Origin: Setaria digitata
Taxonomy: Eukaryota; Nematoda; Chromadorea; Rhabditida; Setariidae
Direction: 5' to 3'
Assembly: GCA_003640385.1 (NCBI GenBank)
Contig: RCAB01000926.1
Location: 1-12,352 of the forward strand
DNA: 12,352 bases
Each line of letters starts with the position of its first letter. Within the stretch, counting starts at the first letter, position 1. A program made the translations under genes and the position numbers. This document shows, one piece after another, positions 1 through 7,560 of this stretch. The notes under the pieces were generated by a model. It was not told the DNA's origin, did no database searches, and worked only from the letters and a program-made list of their open reading frames with translations.

Positions 1-371
1 ATTATTATTATTTATTATTATTATTTATTATTATTATTATTTATTATTATTTACTATTATTATTACTATTTATTATTATTACTTATTATTATTATTTATT
101 ATTATATTTATTATTATTATTTATTATTACTATCATTTATTATTATTTATTATTATTATTTATTATTATTCTTATTTATTATCATTATTCATTATTATTA
201 TTATTTATAATTATTATTGTTTATTATCACCATTATTTATTATTATTTGTTATTATTATTGGTGATTATTATCATTATTTATTATTTATTATCATTATTT
301 ATTATTATTAATTATTATTTACTATTATCATTATTTATTATTATTATTATTATTTATTATTATTACTATAT
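1..371. repeat. Imperfect ATT trinucleotide microsatellite
   Basis: Nearly uninterrupted ATT units with frequent TATTTATT phase slips and scattered C or G substitutions. It begins at the window edge, so the true length is unknown. The frame open across its right end is only repeat-encoded Ile/Tyr/Leu and is not a gene. Confidence 0.95.
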
Positions 372-957
372 GCTCGAATTTTGTTCATTCGGTTTTTTCT
401 AGAAATAAAATTGATAATTCAATGTTATTTGCCAAAATTAATAATTATTCTAGTAGTGAGTTTATACACAAGGAAAAAAAATTTATGAGAAAACTCACAT
501 AAATGAAGACTGTACGGGTTGCAAAGAAAAAAGTTACGAAAATTTCAATTTTCAAATTTCAAATTTGAAACGGAACCAGATGAAAATGAGAGAAAAAAAA
601 ACGCAGTAGCACAACCTTGACAAATTGAAAATCAAAATTAAGTATCGCTGACTTTACCAGTTTCTCTTTTTTTTCCCTCTAATCTTTTTTTTCGTGCATA
701 CAGTTAATTCCAGAAAAAAGTTCGTAAAAATTGAAACTGAATCTGTCAAAAATAAATCATAAACTAAAAAATTAAACAATAATGAAACTGAGCCTACTTG
801 TTGGTGAAAAAAAAAAGAAGAAAGAAATAAAAAGAGAAAACAACTGGCACAATAAATGAGTATATGCAAGATAAAGAGATTAAAATAAAAAAGGAAAAAC
901 ACTTCGAAAAGTTCAAAAAAAGAGGGGAAATATTAAATGGCCAATAAATTTCACTAA
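372..957. other. AT-rich intergenic sequence, nothing recognised
   Basis: A-rich sequence with short A runs. A small palindromic stretch around 541-570 repeats TTTCAAATTT and its complement. No spliced or unspliced coding signal, RNA gene or mobile element is visible on either strand. Confidence 0.6.
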
Positions 958-1017
958 AATATATATATATATATATATATATTTAAAAAAAGAAAGAAAA
1001 AAAAAAAGAAAAAGGAA
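958..1017. repeat. AT dinucleotide tract followed by purine-rich A tract
   Basis: About 13 TA units (958-982) run into an A-rich stretch with scattered G. Simple-sequence DNA. Confidence 0.85.
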
Positions 1018-1490
1018 GAAAAGGAAACGAGAAAACTATGAAAAATGCCGTATGCAGGCTGAGAGTAAGAACAGAGGAAATGAGAGAATATTATGAAATG
1101 TCAGGATGATGCAACAACGGGATATTGCACAAAAATGATATTTATGGACAATAATTAGAATAATTACATTTGAAAATCGACATATGAGGAACTGAATTGA
1201 ATTTTATAAAATTTAAACTTTCAAAGGGAAAAATATCAAAAAGTTACTAGGTGGTTTATAACTTACTACTGCATTATAAACTGTGCCACATGGGCTATAC
1301 AGAGAACCGTATTTACAATAGAACACATTTTAGGAAGCTAACAATGGAAGAGAATTAATCGCCAGATCGCTTAAAATAAGAGATAAATGCTCTATTCTGA
1401 CCTTTAATCTTTTCCCTCATTGCATAGTACTTTTGCTCTAAAAAAAATTCTGAAAAATGAAAGACTCTATCTCCAATCATTATCATTATC
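1018..1490. other. Intergenic sequence beyond the 3' end of the gene
   Basis: Moderately complex AT-rich sequence without long repeats. Stops are frequent in all frames and I find no convincing exon. It follows the polyadenylation signal of the gene on its 3' side. Confidence 0.5.
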
Positions 1491-1511
1491 ACTTTAACAT
1501 AGTTCCGTGGT

Positions 1512-1517
1512 TTTATT
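1512..1517 (-). terminator. Polyadenylation signal AATAAA
   Basis: On the minus strand AATAAA falls 94 bp downstream of the TGA stop at 1611, in an otherwise T-rich 3'UTR. This is the first canonical hexamer after the stop, and the spacing is typical of compact nematode 3'UTRs. Cleavage would be expected around 1490-1500. Confidence 0.6.
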
Positions 1518-1610
1518 AATCAATCAACAACAAGATATAGCAGTTATTCGGACTATTTTCACTATAACTTTGGCTACCTAATAAGACATATACACAAATC
1601 CTGCCCTATT

Positions 1611-1858
1611 TCAAAAAGTGTTGGATGGAATGAAATGTTGCTGAGCAGTTTTCTTCTGACCTGTCTGATTTTCAACATTACCAGCTTGATTTTCGATATC
1701 AATATCAAACTGTTGTTCCGTAGCATCCATATCTTCCTCTTTCGTATCACTTTCAGCACCATCAATAATTTCGCCTTTCAAATCTCCGTCGTCAGGTTTC
1801 GGCAATTCCAGTTCACGTATATTCAGGATTTGTGGTGTAGCCGATGCTGGCGCTGAAC
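1611..1858 (-). CDS. Coding exon 10 (acidic tail, stop codon)
   Basis: The acceptor is TTTTCCAG; the first two bases complete Gly512 and 81 residues follow to a TGA at 1613-1611. The tail is strongly acidic in its middle (clusters such as KPDDGD and DTKEEDMD) and Gln/Asn-rich towards the end, finishing FIPSNTF. An acidic tail is compatible with transcriptional activation or histone contact, but this is inference. No DDE transposase core, zinc finger or membrane segment is present. Confidence 0.88.
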
Positions 1859-4800
1859 CTGGAAAAGGGATGTAAAGGAGAATTAGGTTTAAGAAATACT
1901 TTTTCTTCCAATTTTAGAGGAATTACACATTTAAGATATACCTAACAATGACACTTCATTTGCTCGTACATAAGATTACCTGTTACTGCTTGAGTCATTA
2001 TCTGGGTCATTTGCTGACTCAAAAGATTTTGGGCAACCACATCAGCCATAAAATTTCCACCAGGCAAACCTGGATTTGACATCGTCCCTAAAGTTTAAAG
2101 GTGAAATATGCGTGATAGCAACAACTGTAGAGGATCCACAAAATTTTAGACAAATGAGTCATAACTTTGAAATGAAAGCCCCAAACAAAATGTACTTGTC
2201 ATATTCGAAATAGTTCCAGCAGGCAAACCAAATTCAATTTCCTTTTGTCGTTCACTGATTCTAGCAACTAACTTCATAGCCCAAGTTAGTTTCAACTTAA
2301 TTTGACCACCATGTTCTTCTAGAAGACCAGGAGCCTTCTCCATAATATAAGCCCGAGCTATTGCAAGAGCCTGTGATGCGGTTAGATGTCCTCGTGGATC
2401 GGACTGTTTAATCTGTAAGCTTTACCTGCGTAAAATAGAATGAATAATTACAAAAATTCATTCAGAAAAAGAAAATGCAAAAACTTTTGGCAATCAACTG
2501 GTGAAGTAAGTGAAACAGTTACTTGAACCATATAGTCAACTAATTCTGCATCAAGTTCGTCACCAATTAACTTCGGACGTCCACGGCCACGACCTCGTAA
2601 AAAACCCGGACTGCCAGTGCTGTGTGCTGGATTCGGTTTTGGATGCTGTTCAGAAGTCTACAAGAAACGAGAAGAATAACAGCAAATATTTAAAAAAAAA
2701 ATCGTCAAATTAATAACGAAAACACAGGATGAACAGAAGGAACTGCTATATAGAGCCATAATAAAATGCAGATAATGTAATTATATTATATAATGCTAAC
2801 AATGCCATAGAAAACGAAGAAGAGAAAATTAACTATTAAATAAATATTAAATAAGAAAATGGGAAAGTATTGCATACAAATTCAAAAATAATTTGACGTT
2901 GAAAATTCAAATCGAATACTTACTTTAGAACTACCATCTGAGCTGCTAAATTTCACTGAACTTGGAACTGGTGCATTTTGGCAGTCACCATTCGTGCTAT
3001 CTAGATCATCACCTGAGGTCGTGCCTGGAGATGCAGCACTTACTGGAGGCAGTATCTGGGATGGAAGCGTAATCGCTGCAAATATCTAATTTGTTTTAAA
3101 TGCTTTTTTCTTCAAAGTGAATTTCTCTTTCTTTTTGTTTTTTTTGACAGTATAAGCAGTTAAAAACCGTGATAATAAAAAGGCATTAATATAAAGCTTA
3201 TCTCGAGCTATCTTAATGCCAACAGTATAATTAAATTTAAAAAAGGGGAAAAATTAAATATTTACGGGACGGCTTCAGTTTGTACTCTTTCCGATGATAA
3301 TAAGCAGCAACTGGAGTTGGGATACCAAATTTTCGAGCGGCTGCACTGGGACCATGTGCTTCCGCATATTCTGCAACCGCTTTTTTCTCTTCCGGTGAGC
3401 AATATTTCGATCGTCTACCACTGCTGTTTGAGTTCTGATGAGCTGAACAAAAAAATCTATCCAATTCTCAAATTTAATTTAAATAAACTATTATCGACAA
3501 TCGTTGGTTGACGTGTTAAATGTAGAACATGAGGCTTAGGCTTGACTGCATCCAACAGAAGTCTATTGTATCACATTGGAGAAAAATTTCCTGACACTTA
3601 GAATTTGGATAAAGAATATTTTTACCTTTATTTGAGGGATTCCCACCGAGTGATTTCGTAAATGAAGTTCCAGCTGCAGCTGCAGCAAGACCAAATGCTG
3701 CGGGTAATCCTGCAGTAGCAGCAGCCGCAGCTGCAGCAACCTGAGCACCATTAAGTGGAAGTCCAGTTTGCGTGAAAATTTGTGATAGCAATGCCTCACA
3801 ATCATTCATTGAAGGCACATTTGAGATTGTCTGAATATTTCCTGTTGATGCTGTTCCCATTGATGATGGTGATGTTTTGGGCATCTGTAATTGAAAATCC
3901 TTAAACAAAATAAAAAAGAGATATTTTACGAGTTGGAATTCACTTACTTACCAACTTCTTTTTAATTTATCAAACAAAATGATATGCAAACGAATGCTTA
4001 TGACAAACCAAAAATTAATGAGTTGATCAAGTAGCCGATTAAAGAAAAAAACAAGCTGATCAAAATAATTTAACAGAGCTTTCAGCACCTCCCATTCGGC
4101 TGGAATTCGAAAACAACCGAAAAATTAACTAGCATGTTAAAAAAAGGAACCTCAGTTTTCATTGACCGTCTTTCAATAAAACCATTTTGTGCCACATTTG
4201 CTGATTTATTATTACTATCAGTAACTTTATTAGATGACAACTGTATTGATGCACCATCCTTTAATAATTTGAACATTTCAACCTGAGTTTGATAGTACGG
4301 TTTACAAATACCGCACTGGCAAGATGGCACATGAAGAGCATTCAACAAAAGTGTAACCTGAAATTAATTTCAGTATTCGTTGCTGTTTTCTGAAAAAACT
4401 TCAAAAAAATTAATTGAAACCAGCATTGACAATACTTAAAATGAAAAGAAGAAACAAAGAAAAAAAGAAACGAGGACAGAATTCCTTTCAATCAATTCAA
4501 AAATACAAATTATTTCACTAGACGTTAGTCACCGTTTGCTTAAATTAAAGAATTGAAAAATCAACATTCAAAAAATTCAAAGTAATTTAATCGAATACCT
4601 GATGAGAGAGATATGTCATTTGTATGGCTAAATCGCTGACTTGCTGTTTTAACAAGTCTTGACTTTGGTTATTCTTTTTATCTTGTCCTGACCGTCCTTT
4701 AAAGCTTCGTTTTGTTATTTCATCTTCACCCATTTGCTCATCCTCATTTCCACTGGAAATAAATTTATTGAAGCGGTAAATTGTATTATCAATTTAAAAA

Positions 4801-5549
4801 AGAAAAAAAGAATAACTATCAACTTTTACATAATATGTATTTGCATTTCCAATTTTTCTTATGCATTTGCTACAAATATCTTATTCATCATTCTTTTTTG
4901 CCTCAGCATAATATTTTCATTCTCAATTAGTTATTTTTACTGTTACAAAATGCAATAATTTATTACTCAGATTTCTGTGCACACAGTACACAAAAAGTAC
5001 GAAAATTCTTTTCTTTTTTTTTTTTCCAACTTATTAATTTCCTTCAAATATTTTTTTTATATTTTAACGACAACTAATTATCATGAAAGATACAACATAA
5101 TCATTTCTATTTTTAACAAAATGACCGCCTTAAAAGGCTAATAAATTAACTGGTAAAATATATACATCATTTCTTTAAGAAAAAAGAAAAAACTTCCAAT
5201 CGATTCGTTTTTTCTAAATTTTCAATATTTTCTATTGATTTAATAATATTAAATTATAGTCTAGCTTTTCTTTTTTCGTTTAACAATCTTAAATTATATA
5301 CTATTTTTCTCTTCATAAAAAAAAGAAAAAAAGAATCCAATTGTCTCAAATATTTCTCAAATGTAATTTGACAAATTTAAGTTGATTTATTAACTAAAAC
5401 AAATAACAATAACAATTAACATACGAGCATGATTGCATCGGTGATCCATTCTGTTGCTGAACCAATAATGAATGAGTAGTAAGATCATCATTGATACAAT
5501 CCTCATTCATCATCATCATTTCACCACCACCATTACTCAACTCACCCAT
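1611..5549 (-). CDS. Ten-exon gene: AT-hook / psq-like HTH / CENP-B-like DNA-binding protein, probably pogo-transposase-derived
   Basis: Spliced model, minus strand, in coding order: 5549-5425, 4752-4599, 4357-4151, 3884-3626, 3442-3266, 3075-2924, 2657-2523, 2412-2196, 2087-1980, 1858-1611. All introns are GT-AG and phases agree at every junction, giving about 593 residues. Seen in the protein: coiled coil 76-101, Cys cluster 106-111, alanine runs 212-218 and 229-233, helix-turn-helix about 258-303, AT-hook 379-387, CENP-B-like helices about 391-455, acidic tail 513-593. Known of the families: psq-like HTH, AT-hook and CENP-B-like HTH in this order form the DNA-binding part of pogo-superfamily transposases. 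Inferred: a nuclear, possibly dimeric, DNA-binding regulator; no DDE nuclease follows, so it is unlikely to transpose. The least certain junction is the exon 3 donor. I could not match it to a named gene. The alternative is a generic AT-hook transcription factor with convergent helices. Confidence 0.85.
1980..2087 (-). CDS. Coding exon 9 (Gln/Met-rich helix)
   Basis: The acceptor is ACTTTAG, weaker than the others, and the donor GTAATC. It completes Arg476 and gives 35 residues: a Gly/Pro start (MSNPGLPGGNFM) and a long amphipathic, Gln/Met-rich segment (ADVVAQNLLSQQMTQIM). The latter could be a protein contact helix. No family is recognised. No catalytic DDE signature starts here, where a pogo transposase core would be expected. 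Confidence 0.8.
2196..2412 (-). CDS. Coding exon 8 (CENP-B/pogo-like helices)
   Basis: The acceptor is GCTTACAG and the donor GTACAT; it encodes 72 residues plus one base. It continues the domain begun in exon 7: SQALAIARAYI, then PGLLEEHGG (residues 431-439), then LTWAMKLVARI with Trp447. The spacing L-L-x-x-x-G-G, about eight residues, then T-W-A, resembles the second HTH of CENP-B-type pogo transposases, where W-A-x-x-L-x-x-R follows a similar Gly-Gly. The basic ending usual after that Arg (for example VKRK) is replaced here by SERQKE. Confidence 0.9.
2523..2657 (-). CDS. Coding exon 7 (AT-hook and first helix of CENP-B-like domain)
   Basis: The acceptor is TTCTTGTAG and the donor GTAACT; the exon is exactly 45 codons. 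A His/Pro/Ser-rich start leads into RGRGRGRPK (residues 379-387), a canonical AT-hook with the GRP core that inserts in the minor groove of AT-rich DNA. It is followed by LIGDELDAELVDYMVQ, the start of the CENP-B-like helical domain. In pogo-superfamily transposases a similar GRP motif sits directly before the same helix. Confidence 0.9.
2924..3075 (-). CDS. Coding exon 6 (Ser/Pro-rich linker)
   Basis: The acceptor is ATTTGCAG and the donor the consensus GTAAGT. It begins by completing Pro308 and encodes 50 residues of low-complexity Ser/Pro/Thr/Asp sequence (for example ILPPVSAASPGTTSGDDLD). It is probably a flexible linker between the helix-turn-helix and the AT-hook. No domain is visible. 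Confidence 0.85.
3266..3442 (-). CDS. Coding exon 5 (pipsqueak-like helix-turn-helix)
   Basis: The acceptor is TTGTTCAG and the donor GTAAAT. It encodes 58 residues after split Ala249. Residues about 258-303 read RRSKYCSPEEKKAVAEYA, then GPSAAARKFGIP and VAAYYHRKEYK. This is the pattern of a psq/transposase-type HTH: a first helix after S-P-E-E, the turn A-A-A-R-K-F-G-I, and a basic recognition helix. The usual recognition-helix tryptophan is replaced by Tyr-Tyr. It should bind DNA; the target is unknown. Confidence 0.9.
3626..3884 (-). CDS. Coding exon 4 (Ser/Thr linker and alanine runs)
   Basis: The acceptor is AATTACAG and the donor GTAAAA. It encodes 86 residues plus one base. The first part is Ser/Thr-rich (MPKTSPSSMGTAS), the middle has a short amphipathic segment (CEALLSQIFTQTGLPL), and the end carries runs of seven and five alanines (residues 212-218 and 229-233). 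Alanine runs of this kind are common in transcriptional repressors, but nothing here proves that role. The exon starts exactly with an in-frame ATG at 3884-3882, so a shorter isoform could begin here. Confidence 0.85.
4151..4357 (-). CDS. Coding exon 3 (end of coiled coil, Cys-x-Cys-x-x-Cys cluster)
   Basis: The acceptor is AATTTCAG, a near-perfect worm consensus. The exon completes the heptads (Val94, Leu97, Leu101), then gives HVPSCQCGICKPYY with cysteines 106, 108 and 111 and a histidine at 102, a possible metal-binding cluster. An Asn/Ser-rich stretch follows. The 3' end is uncertain: the frame runs to a stop at 4082-4084, so it must splice first, and only weak phase-0 donors exist: GAG|GTTCCT (used here), CTA|GTTAAT ending at 4130 (seven more residues), or AAA|GTTACT ending at 4226. 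Confidence 0.75.
4599..4752 (-). CDS. Coding exon 2 (basic patch and first half of coiled coil)
   Basis: The acceptor is ATTTCCAG and the donor GTATTC. It encodes 51 residues after the split Ser42: an acidic start (GNEDEQMGEDE), then a basic Lys/Arg patch (TKRSFKGRSGQDKKN) that could be a nuclear localisation signal, then the start of a heptad series. Leu76, Val80, Leu83, Met87 and Leu90 are spaced 4-3-4-3, and the series continues in exon 3, which supports this junction independently of the splice sites. Confidence 0.85.
5425..5549 (-). CDS. Coding exon 1 (start codon, Met/Asn-rich leader)
   Basis: The ATG at 5549-5547 is chosen because an in-frame TAA lies 15 bases upstream and no earlier in-frame ATG follows it. 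The exon encodes 41 residues plus two bases and includes MGELSNGGGE followed by four consecutive methionines from a GAT/ATG repeat. It ends at a good donor, GTATGT. The two leftover bases (TC) join T from the next exon to make Ser42, which confirms the phase. The leader has no signal peptide and no membrane segment. A decayed copy of this start region lies about 449 bp upstream of it at 5982-6113. Confidence 0.8.
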
Positions 5550-5675
5550 CAATATGACGCTTTACAATCCACGTTTGTTCACTTCGTTCCCGAAATAACA
5601 AAACGGAACAAAATTTATATTTCCCGTGGTATTTCGCCGTTTATTTTTCGTACGTTATTTACGCTTTCACAAATT
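5550..5675 (-). promoter_or_regulatory. Putative 5'UTR with a possible spliced-leader acceptor at 5677-5676
   Basis: Upstream of the start codon the minus strand has TTGTTGTAG ending at 5676, which resembles a nematode acceptor and could receive a spliced leader or a 5'UTR splice. It leaves a 126-base leader with one in-frame stop just before the ATG. No core promoter can be identified with confidence. Confidence 0.3.
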
Positions 5676-5689
5676 CTACAACAAGGATA

Positions 5690-5910
5690 AAAATAATAAT
5701 AATGATTAACAACAGCAATAACTAATGATAATAGTAATAACAACAAATAATGATAATAATAATTAGTAATATTCAATAATAACTGATGACAATAATTAAC
5801 AGCAACAATAGCTAATCATAGTAATAATAGTTGATTAATTAATAATAATAATTTTCAGTAATAATAACCATAATAACTAATATATATAGTTTGTGATAAT
5901 AATAATAGTA
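5690..5910. repeat. Degenerate AAT/AAC-rich simple repeat
   Basis: AATAATAAT-type units mixed with AAC, GAT and TAG variants fill this stretch between the two copies of the first-exon region. It is the complementary strand sense to the ATT microsatellite at the left edge of the window. Confidence 0.8.
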
Positions 5911-5981
5911 ATATTTTTCATACAGTTTATCTTTTCCACTCTTAAATTATACGTATATGACGTTAAACACGTGTGTATTTA

Positions 5982-6113
5982 ATACTCAATTTGTCCATAA
6001 ATATGAAGCTTTACAGTGTTGTCCACTGTTGATTTCGGAAATAAAATTATACCTTTTTTCTTTTTTTTTTTCTATGGTATTTCACAGTAATCTTTCTTAC
6101 GTTACTTACGCTA
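5982..6113 (-). pseudogene. Decayed tandem copy of the 5'UTR and first-exon start
   Basis: This block aligns with 5533-5665 at a nearly constant offset of 448-449 bp. Shared stretches on the plus strand include TACTCAA, ATATGA-GCTTTACA, GAAATAA, TGGTATTTC and TACGTTA-TTACGCT. The start codon itself is matched (ATG at 5998-5996 against 5549-5547), followed by TTGAGT in both, but this copy hits a stop after 11 codons. A donor-like GTAAGTAAC lies at 6109-6101 on the minus strand, where the other copy has GTAAATAAC. It could be a dead duplicate or an alternative upstream leader. Confidence 0.6.
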
Positions 6114-6164
6114 TAATACGAATATAATTTAATAATGTAATGTAATAATTTAATAATTCTAAAT

Positions 6165-6336
6165 TATATTTATGTGATCCCAAGCATATATACATATATA
6201 TATAGCATATAATATATGTATATATATGTTAAACTTTATATAATATATATAACTTTTTAAATGAATATATATATATATATGCTTGGCATCACATAAATAT
6301 ATATATTATTATAATATATATTATATAAAGTTTAAC
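6165..6336. repeat. Two interleaved inverted repeats (order A-B-A'-B')
   Basis: Arm A, about 6165-6203, contains TTTATGTGATCCCAAGCATA; its complement A' lies at about 6264-6302 (ATGCTTGGCATCACATAAAT) with one internal mismatch in the non-AT core. Arm B, 6228-6250, contains GTTAAACTTTATATAAT and is exactly complementary over 23 bases to B' at 6314-6336. The arms alternate rather than nest. It may be a remnant of a small inverted-repeat element, but no target-site duplication is clear. Confidence 0.8.
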
Positions 6337-6339
6337 TTC

Positions 6340-6780
6340 CAAAAAAAAAAAAATTTCGTTTAAAATTTTAAAGTCCATTCATTTAACAGTTTCCGGAAAT
6401 ACTACCACTGCAAAATGTATTTTATAAATGGAATTTCAGAAAAAAAAAAAAAAAAAAAAAACTTTTAGCGCACAAAATGGTCCATTTACACAAGTTGATG
6501 TCTATAGGAAAGAACACTAATTATCGCTGTCCAAAGGAATGGGCGAAATTTTCGAGGAAGAAAAAAAAAAAAAAAAAAGAAAAAAAATGAATACCCGTCA
6601 CATTACCTTACTTATCAATTAATTAATTTTTATATTTAAACATAAATTAGAACTATTATTTGCTTCCTTTTTGCTTTTTTTTTTTTCCTTTTTCTTTTTT
6701 TTTTCCTCTCTTTGTTAAAATTTTTGGATATTTTTGTGAGGCGAAAGTTGGTTCTGAACTGAAAGGAAAAATCTTATTTG
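6340..6780. repeat. Homopolymer-rich intergenic stretch
   Basis: Contains A runs at about 6341-6353, 6440-6461 and 6562-6579, and T-rich runs near 6670-6705, separated by 60-100 bp of ordinary AT-rich sequence. No gene is visible. Confidence 0.7.
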
Positions 6781-6782
6781 AA

Positions 6783-6812
6783 GTCTTCTTCTTCTTCTTC
6801 TTCTTCTTCTTT
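6783..6812. repeat. TTC trinucleotide microsatellite
   Basis: About nine uninterrupted CTT/TTC units. On the minus strand it would read as a Glu/Arg/Lys run, but only within a low-complexity frame. Confidence 0.95.
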
Positions 6813-6968
6813 GTCTAAATGAAAAATGGCGTAAATACGGAAAAAAAAATTTAAATAATGCAAAAATTCCGCTGAAAAATGAGTACTTTAATGGAAAAAT
6901 AAAAGGATTTTTTTTTTCTTTGGGGAAAATGATTAACCAAAAAAAAAAAAAAATATTGCATTTTGCTG

Positions 6969-7011
6969 TAACACACATACACAGACATAGACACACGCAT
7001 ACACACATACA
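6969..7011. repeat. Imperfect CA/TACA-rich repeat
   Basis: ACACAC and ATACACAC units with interruptions. The Cys-Val reading on the opposite strand is a by-product of the repeat. Confidence 0.85.
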
Positions 7012-7100
7012 TGAATTGGAGAAAAAGATAAAAAAAATTTTTTTTTCAAATTTTCCAATATTTTAAATCAAAAATGTTAAATAATGAAAAGAGTGCCTTT

Positions 7101-7480
7101 TTTTGCTTTTTTTTTTTTTTTTNAAAGCAATAGTGTGATGTGTGTATGGTGTGTTGTTAGTACTACTACAGGCAAGGATTTATGTGTGAAGTTGAACAAA
7201 AGTGTAGCCACATAAAAATAATGTTAAAATTATTTCTGATAAAATTTAAAGGTGAAATTTTGAAACAATTTGAAAGTATTAGATTAAAAAATACAAGTAT
7301 TTATTACATTTCTAATGTAAATTTTTTCCCTTTACGTTTTTAATAGCAATAAAGTTCAGAAAAAAAAAGTAAACAAAAGAAAAAAGAAAGAAAGAAAAAA
7401 AAATTAATGATCAGGAAAGAAAAAAAAAAAGACATTACAAAAATACTGATATATATTTTTAAAGAAAATAGGAAAAGAAA
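7101..7480. other. Intergenic sequence with a long T run and one N
   Basis: A T run at 7106-7122 ends in the N at 7123. It is followed by about 200 bp of unremarkable AT-rich sequence and A-rich purine tracts near 7360-7430. No gene is seen. Confidence 0.6.
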
Positions 7481-7482
7481 AA

Positions 7483-7546
7483 GCTTATCATTTATCATCG
7501 TATTCTGTAAAATTGATTGTGACAAAAGAATCGATAAATGACAAGC
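7483..7546 (-). other. 64-base stem-loop, miRNA-precursor-like size
   Basis: Arm 7483-7506 (GCTTATCATTTATC...ATTCT) pairs with arm 7527-7546 (AGAATCGATAAATGACAAGC), with a small asymmetric internal loop and a 20-base terminal loop. The one mismatch in the outer stem is A-C in plus-strand RNA but a U-G wobble in minus-strand RNA, so the minus-strand transcript folds better. Chance formation in AT-rich DNA cannot be excluded. Confidence 0.4.
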
Positions 7547-7560
7547 ATATAGTTATATAA

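Noticed and set aside
217..402. Plus-strand 61-codon frame of Ile/Tyr/Leu
   Set aside because: Translation of the ATT microsatellite only; no motif and no splice partner.
2510..2713. Plus-strand frame across the AT-hook exon
   Set aside because: Antisense shadow of coding exon 7, whose minus-strand reading has clear splice sites and an AT-hook.
3317..3511. Plus-strand frame across the helix-turn-helix exon
   Set aside because: Antisense shadow of coding exon 5.
3952..4056. Hydrophobic frame (LVFFFNRLLDQLINFWFV and on) between a TCAG site and a strong donor, as an extra coding exon
   Set aside because: Joining it to exon 4 creates an in-frame TGA, and the residues are unlike the rest of the protein. 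A noncoding exon remains possible.
1611..5549. An intact, mobile pogo-type transposon
   Set aside because: No DDE catalytic region, no terminal inverted repeats with TA target duplications around the gene, and nine introns.
5472..5690. Plus-strand frame with His-rich start
   Set aside because: Antisense of coding exon 1 and its leader; the His run comes from the GAT/ATG repeat.
5968..5973. CACGTG E-box upstream of the gene
   Set aside because: A single six-base palindrome is expected by chance in this length, and no other support is present.
6715..7008. 97-codon minus-strand frame with Cys-Val and Arg runs
   Set aside because: Spans a CA repeat, A runs and the TTC microsatellite; entirely low complexity.
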